64,000 bases of DNA, from NCBI GenBank assembly GCA_951640195.1, contig OX621173.1:165780-229779 (forward strand), read 5' to 3'. Origin of the DNA: Porpolomopsis calyptriformis (taxonomy: Eukaryota > Basidiomycota > Agaricomycetes > Agaricales > Hygrophoraceae). The notes under the pieces are model-generated. The model was not told where the DNA came from and made no database searches. It worked only from the letters and a program-made list of their open reading frames with translations. This document shows positions 21,761 through 33,318 of the stretch, one piece after another (the first letter of the stretch is position 1; each line of letters begins with the position of its first letter). The translations under genes and the position numbers were made by a program.

Positions 21761-24700
21761 GAAGCATATTCATATACATATTTCAACAGAGTGAGGCCGA
21801 CACTGGTTCCTGGATGGCATCGCTTTGCCAAGAAATCTTTGATAATGGTTGGATGTATTCCACAGACATTAACCAACACCCACTTGCACCCAAATTGCAA
21901 TGTGTTCATGCGATGCGAGAGAGAATATTTCTCACTGCGCTTCAAACTGTACAAAAATCATATGACTTCTGGAACAAGACTCAGACCCTGCTTCGGTATT
22001 CCATGGAACCCAATTCTGAGGTTGTGAATGATATGAAGGCTGGGCTTTTAAAATTCAAGCGTTTCGAGGTAATAGCACTTGCGCTTGCAACTGCTCGTAT
22101 GAAGTGTGAGTATTATCTCATTCCGATTACCTGTGATAATCAATCTAAAGAGGCTACCTATATTAATCAACTAGGCCATCTTCTGGATAGTCACGACAAG
22201 GATGGCAATGCCAGCAATGACGACAACAATCACAATGATGATGACAATGACAATGACAATGATGACAACGATGATGATTCCATTGTAATCAACCTACCAC
22301 CTCAGCCTTCCAGAAGGTCTCTACCTGAAATCCAACTTCCAGAGGTTGAGCTAAATGGGAATGGGGGTGAAGAAGCATTAGCAACAAGCGTTGATGAGCG
22401 GCCTTTTGATGACTACGAATCAGCTATGTTGGTTTGCTCCGAGGATCAAGCTGATATCATTCCAAACACGTGGACCTTTGACACCAATGGAATGCTTGTA
22501 TTGGGCAAGCACTGGAGTATCTGGAGGGATAGAGGCTATAGGTTGCAGGCCGATTTTTTCTCTATGTTCAATAACCAGGAACCGGTTCTCCTCAATGACC
22601 ACCTTCTTCCACACTGGGATTCAAGTGATCAAGCAAGTGGATGTTTACCATCATCTCCAGTTGCATACCCATCCTCGTTATCTTCTCATTCTTCTGAGGT
22701 GCTGAATTCCCTACTAGCTATGGACAACCCAGATGTGACTGTGATGGGTGCTCAGGATATGTTGGATGAGGCGGGAGGGGTGGAAGGGACATCAGAGAGC
22801 CAGGGTGTGTTTGTAAAAGGTAAAGCACGCAACAACAAATTCATCTACTTCGACTTGGAGAAGGATAGAGTAAACCTGGACGATGAAGAAGTGTCAGTGT
22901 CGGTGGATATCGACAGCGTCATATGGGTCACGCATAAACCACAGTTCATTGGTCCAATCAATATTCACCTTCTTCCACTGTTAGACGACAAACCTCCATT
23001 CTCTATCAACAATCATGTCTATGTCCAGGTTCTACAACCACCTACCACTCGAAATCCTAGGCAGAGGTCTAAAAGGTATCCACTTAGTGCCTTGCCACAT
23101 ACCCATTTCGGGCAGATGGGTCAAGGATCAGGCCAATTTAACACCTACGTCTTCTTCCCTCGTATGATTAGGAAAGACCCAGGAACGCATAGAATGACTA
23201 CTCTGATGCCAAGGGAGGTACAGGAGTTGTGGTTCTCACAAGTGATCATGCCTGCTCTGCCAGTGGTTTTAGCCAACTACACCGGAATTATGGAGTATCT
23301 TCCTACAAGCGTCAGTAATCTCCAATGGAAAATAGGGACAAGACGTACGACCAAGACCATTCCCCTCACACCTGAAGCATTTTCTTCCATGCGAACCACT
23401 CTCTGCGACATCATAAATAACCAGCCCGATCTCCTAGGCCGATTCGGGTCCTTTTTCTTTGTTGTAGATGCTCGAGGTATCAAACTGCTCTCTAAGCAGC
23501 ACCACCCAACCGAGAATATATATCAGGCACTCTGTTCGATGATTCCTAACATGGACTGGGATTATATGAAGGACCGATCGCATGGAGAACTCTTGCTTGA
23601 TCTTGGGATTTCATACCATCCTCCTTCTAGGGAGGATCAGGAGCCATTGGTAGGGCTGTGGAGGTTAGATAGGATCGACGACTCGTACGACCTTATGGGG
23701 ATGAAAAAAGGAATGACCCATTATACTGCCATGTTTGGAGCTTATGGAGGGAGACAGGCTGAAACCAAGTTGAAGAAAAGTCGGCTTGTACACCTTTGCT
23801 TCCGATCCAGCTACAACCTTTGCTTTGAGGTGGTGCGACTTCCTGGCCAAACGAACTACCTATGTGATGACTGTGATGCAGTCAAGACAAATGACCGATT
23901 CATGACTAGCTGTGATCACTGGAAAAAGCTGTTTCAATCTTCTCAAATCCAGTCATTCGGCGTTAGAGAAGAAGTTAGAGGGAGTGGGTTAGCCATTATA
24001 AAGCTTCTTGATGTAGCATCTGAAAAGGTAAGCAGCGAAATAACTGCAAACTAGAAATGTCTAATGATTGCCAGGCACAAGACTATATGTCATCTGACCC
24101 TATCATTTGGATCAAGTCGAGCCTCTTTTTCAAGTTGTTGGCAAGAAGGCTAGCAGAGTTTCAAAACGTCCAACTACACCTTTCACGAAATCGACCAAGC
24201 AACTATGGAATGATGGCTACGCTTATCATCCACCTGATTAAGCACACCATGGTCACGCCAAGGATAAAGCACACATTCTTGAATGATGTGTTGCGAGACC
24301 TTCGTTTCAGTTCGATAATGTGGAGGTTCGGAATGTTCTTTCTTCACGACCTCAAGTTGAAGAAAGGAGTGCTATCTCTAAGAGAACTACCGGAGGAGGA
24401 TCCAGCTGAGGTTATCCAAGCGTATGGACAGTCCTTGAAGAAGCCACAGGCAACTCAAGCCAACCAGCCATATCACCTTATTCAAATGTATCAGCAAGAT
24501 GCGTGCCCTTGGGGTCCCGATCCATCTTGGTCAAGAATTCAGAAACTGTTGGAAACCGAGCCAGAGATTTTCCTTAGGGAATGGAGGTTGGATGATGACT
24601 GGGAAGCTCCTGAACTGCTTTACACAAAGCTGTTGTTTGTTGAGTTCACGCATCAGCTGTGGCTAAGTCTGGCAGAGCAGTTTGCATCAGCAGGTGTTTT

Positions 24701-25631
24701 ACCCAAGCCAACCACAGTTCAGGAAGCAATGGAGACTTGGACGGTACCTGCGATTCAGCATATCATAGGCATTGACCATTGCCAATTCCTTCCTTCAAGC
24801 TGTGGCCTTAAAGGAAAGCTTCCTTTGAGTCACTCCCATGATCTATCATTTTCAGCACGTCGGGCAACCTTCTTCCCTGAACAAACTATCCAGATCCCAG
24901 AGAATTCAGTCTGGAAACCATACACCCAGCCTGGAGGATATATCTCCACTTACCACCAATATCTTGTGGATTGGGATATGGATGAAGGTGATTAGCTCTG
25001 CCGTCAATTGGACAATATATTTGGCCAGTTACAATGCCTTCCTGTAGGTGGCCTATCGAATAAAAAGGGGAAACAAGTTATATGGGGGATGAAATCAGGC
25101 AAGATCAACTTTATTTCGAATTCAAAGTTCTATCGGATTGAAGAAATTGGGAAAGAGGTGGCTGCGCGTCCACGAACTCAGGTCCTAAAAAGGCCTCATG
25201 CTTCAAAGAATATACTTCAGAGACGACTAGATGAAACCTTGGGGAGATCGATAAAACCACCTATTCGGAGCCGAAAGTCTGCCAAAATCTACCAAAAACG
25301 AAAGCCTCCTGTGAGACGGAAAGCAGACAACAATCCTTCAGGTTCAGAGAGCGGGAAAGAGCAACAGGTTAGGGTTACTCGCTCAAAGGCCAAGGCTGCC
25401 CAGAAAGACAAGGGAAGAAAGGGGGTGAGTGGTGTGCGGATAACTCGGTCAAGAATGAACGCTGCTAGGAAAGATGCAGAGAGAGAAGATTCAGGTTCAG
25501 GAAGACATATAGTAGGTAGATCTCAGTCAAGAGTCAAGGCTGCTAGGGAACGGGTAGATTTAGAGTCTGATTCCGATTCCGATTCATTAGAGTACACAGA
25601 TGAGCCAGGATCAGAGCAATCTAGTAGCTAA
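21761..25631 (+). pseudogene. Large orphan protein, second copy lacking exons 1-7
   Basis: Begins inside intron 7, so it has only the last two exons: 21790-24027 and 24075-25631. The encoded 746 residues of the first are identical to the full-length copy. The second exon carries a private TAG at 24993-24995 where the full-length copy has CAG, removing about 210 C-terminal residues; conversely it keeps CGA where the full-length copy has TGA. No promoter or start exons are present upstream, only the tail of unit 1, so it is unlikely to make the native protein. An internal ATG at 21814 exists but has no support as a start. Confidence 0.85.
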
Positions 25632-25683
25632 TGTATCGATTTGAAGATTATATATTCACAGGTCTATTCTACCTATATGTGTT

Positions 25684-27564
25684 ACACTGCTCATTGTGGT
25701 ACCCCAATCAGTCTGCCCATGGGGATGTGGTTATTCTGGGATGTTATCACACTAATGCTATTGATTGAACATAACATGCTGATGGTTAGAGAGCTCGGTG
25801 AGAAGTTGAAGGTATAACCTCTGATACCTCTTGCATGCTAATTACGGTACCCCAATTATTCCGCACATGAGGATTGGACTACTCCTGATGTTTGTAGCAC
25901 CAATGCTATTGATTGAACATAAAATCCTGATGCTTAGAGGGCTCTCTGATAAGTTGAAGGTATACCCTCCCATACCTGTTGTATACTTATTGCGGCACCC
26001 TAGTTAATCCACACATGATGATTGAACTATTCCTAACCTTTGTAATACTCATGCTATTGATTGAACATAAAATCCTAATACTCGGAGAGCTCTGTGATAA
26101 GTTGAAGGTATATCATCCGATACTTCTTACATACTATACCCCAATCATTCCACACATGAGGATTAGACTACTTCTGACCTTTGTAACACTAATGCTGTTG
26201 ATTTAACATAAAATCCCAATGATTAGAGAGCTCTCTGATAAGTTAAAGGTATACCACCTCATGATATCTTATATACTTATTGCGGCACCCTAGTCAATCC
26301 ATACACGAGGATTAGACTATTCCCAATGTTTATAACACTGATGCTATTGATTGAACATGAAATCCTGATGCTCAGAGAGCTCTGTGATAACTTGAAGGTA
26401 TACCCCCCCCTACCTCCTGTATACTTCTTGCGGCACCCCAGTCTATCTACACATGATGATTGGACTATTCCCAATGTTTGTAACACAGGTGCTATTGATT
26501 GAACATGAAATCCTGATGCTCAGAGAGCTCTGTGATAAGTTAGAGATATACCCCCCTATACCCCTTATATAGCTTATTGCAGTGCCTCATTCTGTCCATA
26601 TATTGTCATTCCGAGCATCTGTAACACTGGTGCTATTGATTGAACATGAAATTGTGATGTTTAAAGAGGTCTGTGATAAGTTGGAGATATACTCCCCCAT
26701 ACCCCTTATATAGCTTATTGCAGTACCTCATTCTGACCATATATTGTTATTCCGAGCATCTATGACACTGGTGCTATTGATTGAACATGAAATTGTGATG
26801 TTTAAAGAGGTCTGTGATAAGTTGGAGATATACTCCCTCATACTCTTTATATACCTTATTGGAGTGCCTTATTCTACCCATATATTGTTATTCCGAGCAT
26901 CTATGACACTAGTGCTATTGATTGAACATGAAATTATGATGTTTAAAGATGTCTGTAATAAGTTGGAGATATACCCCCCCATACCCCTTATATAACTGAT
27001 TGCGGTACCCCAAATGGTCTATAACTTAGGATTTTTGTATTCCCCACCTCTATGACACTGGGGCTATTGATTGAATATAAAACCCAGGTTTTTAAAGACC
27101 TCTGTAATAAGTTGGAGATATACCCCCCCATACCCCTTATATGGCTTATTGCGGTACCTTATTCTGCCTATACATCAGGATTTTGTTATTCCGAGCCTCT
27201 ATGACACTACTGCTATCGATTGAACATGAAATCCTGATTTTTAAAGAGCTCTGTGATAAGTTAGAGATATACCCCCCCATACCCCTTATATAGCTTATTG
27301 CGGTACCCCAAATGGTCTATAAATCAGGATTTTTGTATTCCCAGTATCTGTGACACTAGTGCTATCGATTAAACATAAAATCCTGATTTTTAAAGAGCTC
27401 TGTGATAAGTTGGAGATATACCCCCCCATACCCCTTATATCACTGATTGCGGTACCCCAAATGGTCCATAAATCGGGATTTTTGTATTCCCCACCTCTAT
27501 GACACTGGGGCTATCGATTGAATATGAAACCCCGATTTTTAGAGCAGTCTATAGCTACTTATAC
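25684..27564 (+). repeat. Satellite-like tandem array, second copy
   Basis: The counterpart of the array at 19560-21440, shifted by 6124 bp, with the same order of 141 and ~149 bp monomers and many single-base differences, mainly transitions (for example CACACGTGATG in copy 1 and CACACATGATG in copy 2). This shows that the array was duplicated as a block rather than expanded separately. Confidence 0.88.
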
Positions 27565-27884
27565 TTATGCCTCCTCCTAAAACCTTACTATCTTCCACCA
27601 CGACATACCAAATGCTCTAAAAATCGGAATTTTCTGTGGGCCCACCATTAGTTCACTGTGCCTATCGAATGGATATGAAATTGTGATTTATAGAGTGCAA
27701 TACAATAGCTGGGCTGCATAATGGTATAAATGGAGTATTTTACATATATCTCAAGAATGGGACTGCCAATTTTTTTAATTTATGGCTTAAACTGATTGTA
27801 TTGGGATGCCCTAACGATCCCCCAAAGAATTTTGAATTAATTTTGTGCCAGCATTTTGGTCATTTTGTTGATAATAGGTCCCTG

Positions 27885-30847
27885 ATGTTTTCAGTGAAGG
27901 AAAATCTAAACGTCTTCCTCCTCATCGTTATAGCGATCACCATATTGATCTAGAGGAAGGTATAACACCTCCACTGGGACGCATCTATTCTCTTTCTGTT
28001 GCGGAACAAGAAGCCCTTCGTATATTCTTGGATGAGCACCTTAAAAAAGGTTGGATACATTCCTCCGGATCTCCGGGCAGTGCTCCGATTGTTTTCATCC
28101 GCAAGAAAGATGGTTCTTTACATTTATGTGTGGACTATCGAGGCATCAATAAAATCACCAAGAAAGATCATTACCCACTTCCGCTCATCTCCGATCTCCT
28201 AGACCGTGCCAGCAAAGGTCGTATCTACACCAAAATTGATTTATGAATTGGATACTTCAATGTACGGATCGCAGAAGGGGATGAATGGAAAACCACTTTC
28301 CATACCAGATATGGTGCTTTCGAATTCTTGGTTATGCCCTTAGGTCTATGCAATGCCCCATCAACATTTCAACGTTTCATGAACGAGATTTTCTCCGACC
28401 TCTCTGATATCTCCATTGTAGTATATCTTGACGATATCCTTATCTACTCAGATAACATTGCAGATCACCGGAGACATGTCCGCGAGGTACTCCGAAGACT
28501 CTGACTTAACAGTCTTTTCGGAAAACTGGAGAAATGTTTCTTTCATCAAGATACGATTGAATACCTTGGTTTTATCCTTTCCCCTGGTGGAATTACCATG
28601 GACCCTGCCAAAGTTCAGATTATCCTGAATTGGCCAGAACCACGGAAAATCAAGGATGTCCAGTCATTCTTAGGTTTTGGAAATTTCTATAGGCGTTTTA
28701 TCAATAACTACTTGGGATTGGTATCTCCGCTTACACGACTGACGCAGAAAAACATTCTGTGGAATTTCGATACTCAGTGCAAATTCGCATTTGAATCCCT
28801 GAAGCAGGCCTTCACTTCCGCTCCTGTCCTTGTCAACTTCACTCTGGGATCTTGTCTGGTAGTAGAAACAGATGCTTCTGATTATGCCATAGCAGGCATC
28901 TTGTCAACTTATACGGATGATGAATCATTACATCCCATTGCATTCTACTCTCGGACTTTAACTCCGCCAGAGTTGAATTACAATATTCACGACAAGGAGC
29001 TATTAGCCATTCACGATAGTTTTCGCAACTGGCGTCATTACCTTGAAGGCTCTTCTGACCCAATCAACGTTGTCACTGATCACAAGAATTTGGTATACTT
29101 TTCTATGACCAAACTCCTGTCACGACGTCAGGCTCGTTGGTCTGAATTTTTGTCAGGCTTTAATCTCATCATTCATTTTCGCCCTGGAAAACTTGGACCG
29201 AAACCGGACTTCTTAACACGTCGATATGACATCAATCCTAAAGAGGGAGATAGCAACTACGCTAGTATCAATCCTCAGAACCTCCGACCAGTTTTTACCT
29301 CAGAGCAACTGGCTTCATCCCTACGAGCTTTATCCTTATTGGATCCAGTGTTAAAGGCTGCATTCATTATGGATGTAGACTCCCTCCACTCGAAAATTTG
29401 GAATTCACTTCATGATGATCCAGTGGCTATGGAGCACCTAAAGGTTGCGGAGTCCAACTCCGATCTCCGATGGACTATCGACAGTTCCGGTTTCCTTCGT
29501 CACGATGGTCATATCTATGTGCCCGACGTAGATGATTTGTGACTTGAAATTTTGCATATGAAACATGATCATCCAATTGCTGGTCATTTTGGTTAAAACA
29601 AAACACTTGAATTGATCCAACAAGAATACACATGGCCGGAACTCCAGACCTTTGTAAAGGACTACTGTAACTCCTATACTATGTGCGCTAGGTCTAAAGT
29701 CCCTCGCCATCAACCTTATGGTTTGCTCAAGCAACTCCCAATTCCAGAGAAGCCTTGGAATTTCATCTCCATGGATTTCATTGAGCAACTCCCTAACTCC
29801 GATAAATTCTCCGCTATTCTTGTTGTTGTTGATCAATTCTCCAAACAAGCTATTTTCATACCAACCTTCGACACCATCACTGCTCCTCAACTCACTCAAC
29901 TTTTCCTTGTCCATGTATTCTCCAAACATGGAGTTCCCTCACATGTCACCTGTGACCGAGGCTCAGAGTTTGTCTCCCGCTTTTTCCGGTCATTGGGTAA
30001 AGTCCTTGACATGCGTCTCCACTTTACCTCTGGGTATCATCTGGAAGGTGATGGACAAACTGAATGAGTCAATCAAACCTTGGAGCAATACCTACAGATG
30101 TATTGTAACTATCAACAGGACAACTGGTCCCATCTCCTGGCTATTGCAGAATTTGCGTATAACAATGCTCCGAACGCTACTACTGGGATATCCCCTTTTT
30201 TCACCAACAAGGGTTATCATCCAAATATTTCAGTACACCCTGAGTGTGATCTTACTTCCATTCGAGCCAGAGAACTTGCTGTTGATTTGGATGAACTCCA
30301 CTCCGAACTCCGAAATACCATCTCCAAAGCTCAAAAGCATTATCAGCACTATGCTAACTTAAAGTGTATTCCAGCCCCTGATTTCGAAATAGGAACTCAA
30401 GCCTTCGTAAAGGCCAAGTTTTTCCAAACTACCAGACCCTCCAAGAAACTCTCGGAGAAGAACTTAGGTCCTTTTGAGGTCATTGCCCGAGTTGGAACCC
30501 ATTCCTATACTCTCCATTTGCCTAGTTCCATGAAAGCTATCCATCCTGTCTTTCATGTTTCACAGTTGGAACCAGCCTCACCGAATACGATTCTGAACCA
30601 AGTACAACCTCTGCCTCCTCCAGTAATCATAGACAGAGAACCAGAGTTCGAGATCTCTGAAATCCTAGACTTGAAAATTGATAATAGGCATCACTTATGC
30701 AAATTATTGTATTTGGTTCGTTGGGAAGGCTATGAAGGTACTGACGAAGAAACCTCATGGATCCTTGCTACTGAGCTAGGACATGCTTCGGAACTCGTCT
30801 CGGAGTTCCACTCCGCTTATCCGGAGAAACCCGGACCTGACTATTAA
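27885..30847 (+). pseudogene. Ty3/Gypsy pol remnant: RT, RNase H, integrase, chromodomain
   Basis: The reading begins just before the RT domain (LPPHRYSDHHIDLEEG) and keeps [10 protein letters not shown] at the RT active site, the TDASDYAIAG RNase H motif, the integrase region with VVVDQFSK and GVPSHVTCDRG, and a chromodomain ending (LVRWEGYEG, TSWILATELGHA). Five in-frame stops interrupt it: near 28244, 28502, 29540, 29595 and 30065. Four are TGA where relatives have Arg and one is TAA where relatives have Gln, all explainable by C-to-T. The element could not move on its own. It belongs to the fungal chromodomain Ty3 lineage. Confidence 0.9.
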
Positions 30848-30894
30848 TTTCTTTTGCTCTTATTTATTTTTCTTCGATTCAAAAAATTCATTAT

Positions 30895-31674
30895 CTATTC
30901 CAAAGGGACTATTTCTACATCCCTTATGGGTAATTCCTCCTCCTCCGACATCTCTGACTCCTCCGATTCCTCTGAACTTTCTCCGCTTTCTCCACTGTCC
31001 TTATAATCCCCATCTAACAACTCCTCAGTCCTCTCCATAGACTCCCTCATTCTCTTCATCTCCATTCTCATCTTCCTCATTTCCCCCCAAACTCCCTGCA
31101 ACTCCTCCCTCAAATTCGCCATCTCCGATGACTCCGCATTTCCCCGCCACCTTTTTCCTCCGTATTCCGGACGCGTTTCCTTTTTGCTGGTTCTTCCCCA
31201 ACCCAGCATTTGGCCTTCACCTGTTGGCAGGTGGTACAACTCCGGGCCTTCCCCTGTCCGGTCGGCCACACGCACTCCTCCACGCTCCCTTTCTTGATGC
31301 AAGGCTCGCACAGAGCTCTCCTAAACGAACTCCGGTCAACTCCGGAATAAGGCAGATGAAAAAGAAAATACTTACGGCCTTCTGATCAAGGCCTCTTGCC
31401 CTGATCTTTCCTCTGCCGCCATCTCCGCCATCTCCGCCATCTCCGCTTGCTCCGTTGTCCTTGCTGCCTCCTTCACCCTCCTTGCTACCTCCCTTTTTGC
31501 AGCTTTGGCTGCCTTTCTGGCCGCCCGTCATTCCTCTGCCAACTGACGCTCTTCCTCCACCCTCCGGGCCTCCTCCGCTTTTTTCTCCACTTCCTTGCGT
31601 TCTCGTCGCTCTTCGTTTTCGAGCTGGACTTGCAGCTGTGCGAGTTGGGCTTGGATTTTTTCGCGAGTAGGCAT
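30895..31674 (-). pseudogene. Antisense gene of the Ty3 element: coiled coil plus zinc cluster
   Basis: On the minus strand an ATG at 31674 opens MPTREKIQAQLAQLQ, a strongly charged helical/coiled-coil region, interrupted by one TGA near 31531. A GTAAGT donor near 31375 and acceptor near 31331 lead to a second exon whose frame reads LCEPCIKKG, ECVWP and RSCTTCQQVKAKC, a Cys arrangement resembling fungal zinc clusters. In the third frame the 3' part (31311-30895) runs through KRMRESMERTEEL and an acidic Ser/Glu tail, so another intron or a frameshift lies between. Position between chromodomain and 3' LTR, on the opposite strand, marks it as an accessory gene of the retroelement. Function unknown. 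Confidence 0.55.
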
Positions 31675-31843
31675 TGTTAATGAAGAAGGGTGGTCTGCTG
31701 GACCTCGTTATATATGTTCCGATTTCAAACTCCGACAATTCTCTGAAATCCGCCACATTCCGAAACTCCGATTTCTTGGTCATTACCAAATATGGTCAAG
31801 TCCAATATGCGGTCTCGAGGGCTCGCCCTTAAGAGGGAGATAC

Positions 31844-32100
31844 TGTTACATCCCAGTTCCGATGAACTCCGATGAATTCCGATGAACTCCGATTACTCCG
31901 ACAACTCCGAACACTCCATACTTTTCACATGTTTCCTACTTATGACGTCCTCTGTCGTCACTATGTCTCAGATATAATTATCTAGCAAGTATATAAGTAC
32001 TGCATTTTTTCCCCTGTATCTGTAGACAGAATATCGACTAAGTCCCATCATTTATCCATCTCCGATCTCTGAATTCAACTCCGAAACTTCAGACCTAACA
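31844..32100 (+). repeat. 3' LTR of the truncated Ty3 element
   Basis: 257 bp, begins TGTTACATCC directly after a purine tract and ends GACCTAACA; the ends TGTTA and TAACA are inverted copies. It contains repeated GATGAACTCC/GATTACTCC units and a TATATAAG box near 31992. No matching 5' LTR exists in the window. Confidence 0.8.
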
Positions 32101-32840
32101 GGTGCATCTGGAGATTGTTTCCAAAAGAGTTGGAAGGGAGTGAAATGGAACAATTTTGCAATGGGATCTTGAAATACAGATTTAATGACTTCGATTATCA
32201 GTCTGTAGAACACATTTTTGACTTTGAACTTTGGGGCAGAATCCTCATTGAATGTGTGCTCACAGTTTTCTCAAGGTAGTGGGATAAAAATAGATGTCTC
32301 TTTCCAGCTATCCTTCTCTGAAAACCTAGCACCCATGTATTCATCAAGATGTTTGTTCTCTTGAGCTGTGCTAAAGTTTGCTAAGTGGTTTGCATCAAAT
32401 CCATCAGTGCAAATGATGTTACTGATGAGAGTGTCGAGGTCAGTGATTGATTTTGTGTTTGAGCTATTATAATACCACATCATTAAGTTGAAATTTGTCA
32501 TGTTGTAGAAAGGGGTGTATGTATTTTTTGTGACAGTAGTGAAAGATTCACCTAGCCCAGACCACCAGCTTCTAGTAGTGCAGTTGCTAATAGCAAGACC
32601 AGGGGTGTCACATAAATCATCCAAGGAGACATCTTGATTGGGTTCATGTATTGGGAGGGTAGGGTATTGTTAGAAAAGGCTGTATTCATTTGGCTTAGTC
32701 TTATAGAAAGGTGGGTCGGGGGGTGGGTCAGGAGCTTGAGGTGGAAGCTCAGGGGATTGCAGAGTAGGATCTTGAATTATTCGCAATGAAATACAGGGGA
32801 TTGGTGGGGGCATATGGGGGATATGTGTAGTTGAGGATGG
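32101..32840 (-). pseudogene. Plavaka-like (CACTA superfamily) transposase, N-terminal fragment
   Basis: Read on the minus strand from about 32840 down, the translation gives FNLMMWYYNSSNTKSITDLD, a HLANFSTAQENKHLDEY segment, DSWKETSIFIPLP and, after one stop, KFKVKNVFYRLIIEVIK and FHFTPFQLFWKQSPDAP. This order is characteristic of the long transposases of agaricomycete Plavaka elements. It stops exactly at the LTR edge (32100), so the rest of the gene, with its catalytic core, is absent here. Stops near 32274 and 32670 show decay. Confidence 0.65.
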
Positions 32841-33318
32841 GAGATAATCATTGTATTGCTTTGGAAATTGTTGTACTCACCTAGACAATATTGCTTTTGG
32901 TGCAAATTGAGGTGGGTTGGGGGGGAGATCAAGACGATCATCATCTATCTATTTTCTCTTAAGCTAAGAGCTTCCAATGAAAAATACCTAAACAGACCTG
33001 TGTGTTATCTACATCCAGACTTGCTATTTCCTCTCCAATATCTGCACCAAACTGGTGAGCAAGTTTTACTACTTGTTATACCTCTAATTCGTCTTGATCT
33101 CTAGATAATCCATGAAATCCTCTTGAGTGCCTTCGTGCACAAGTTTCTGTGCCTCATGAGTCCATGGCTATTTCTGAACTGCCTTCTGCATCCTGAACAC
33201 ACAAAGGTCATTGCCAGTGGCAATGAGCAGGCTATTGATCATGTGTATGCATATGTTAATAAAAAATTCAAAGTCCACCTTTGCATTCCTTCTGCTTTCC
33301 CTCTAGCAATGTATCTAC

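Larger units (their letters stand above)
15637..27884. repeat. Direct tandem duplication, period 6124 bp
   Basis: Unit 1 is 15637-21760 and unit 2 is 21761-27884. Every landmark is offset by exactly 6124 bp (for example 15641/21765, 17933/24057, 19855/25979). The left breakpoint lies inside intron 7 of the orphan gene and keeps the acceptor; the junction shares GAAG. I noticed no difference over the first ~2.66 kb, whereas the following ~3.5 kb has dozens of substitutions, chiefly transitions. Confidence 0.92.
27885..32100 (+). mobile_element. 5'-truncated Ty3/Gypsy chromovirus-type element
   Basis: Contains, in order, most of a reverse transcriptase, RNase H, integrase, a C-terminal chromodomain, a ~1-kb segment with an antisense gene, a polypurine tract (AAGAGGGAGA, 31831-31840) and a 3' LTR. 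The 5' LTR, gag and protease are missing: the left edge is exactly the end of the tandem duplication. The right edge interrupts a Plavaka-like transposase fragment. Confidence 0.88.

Noticed and set aside
31217..31789. Long minus-strand frame rich in Gly and Arg
   Set aside because: It is out of frame with the coiled-coil start at 31674 and crosses a good GTAAGT donor; its Gly/Arg content is a by-product of the charged Glu/Lys/Arg codons in the true frame.
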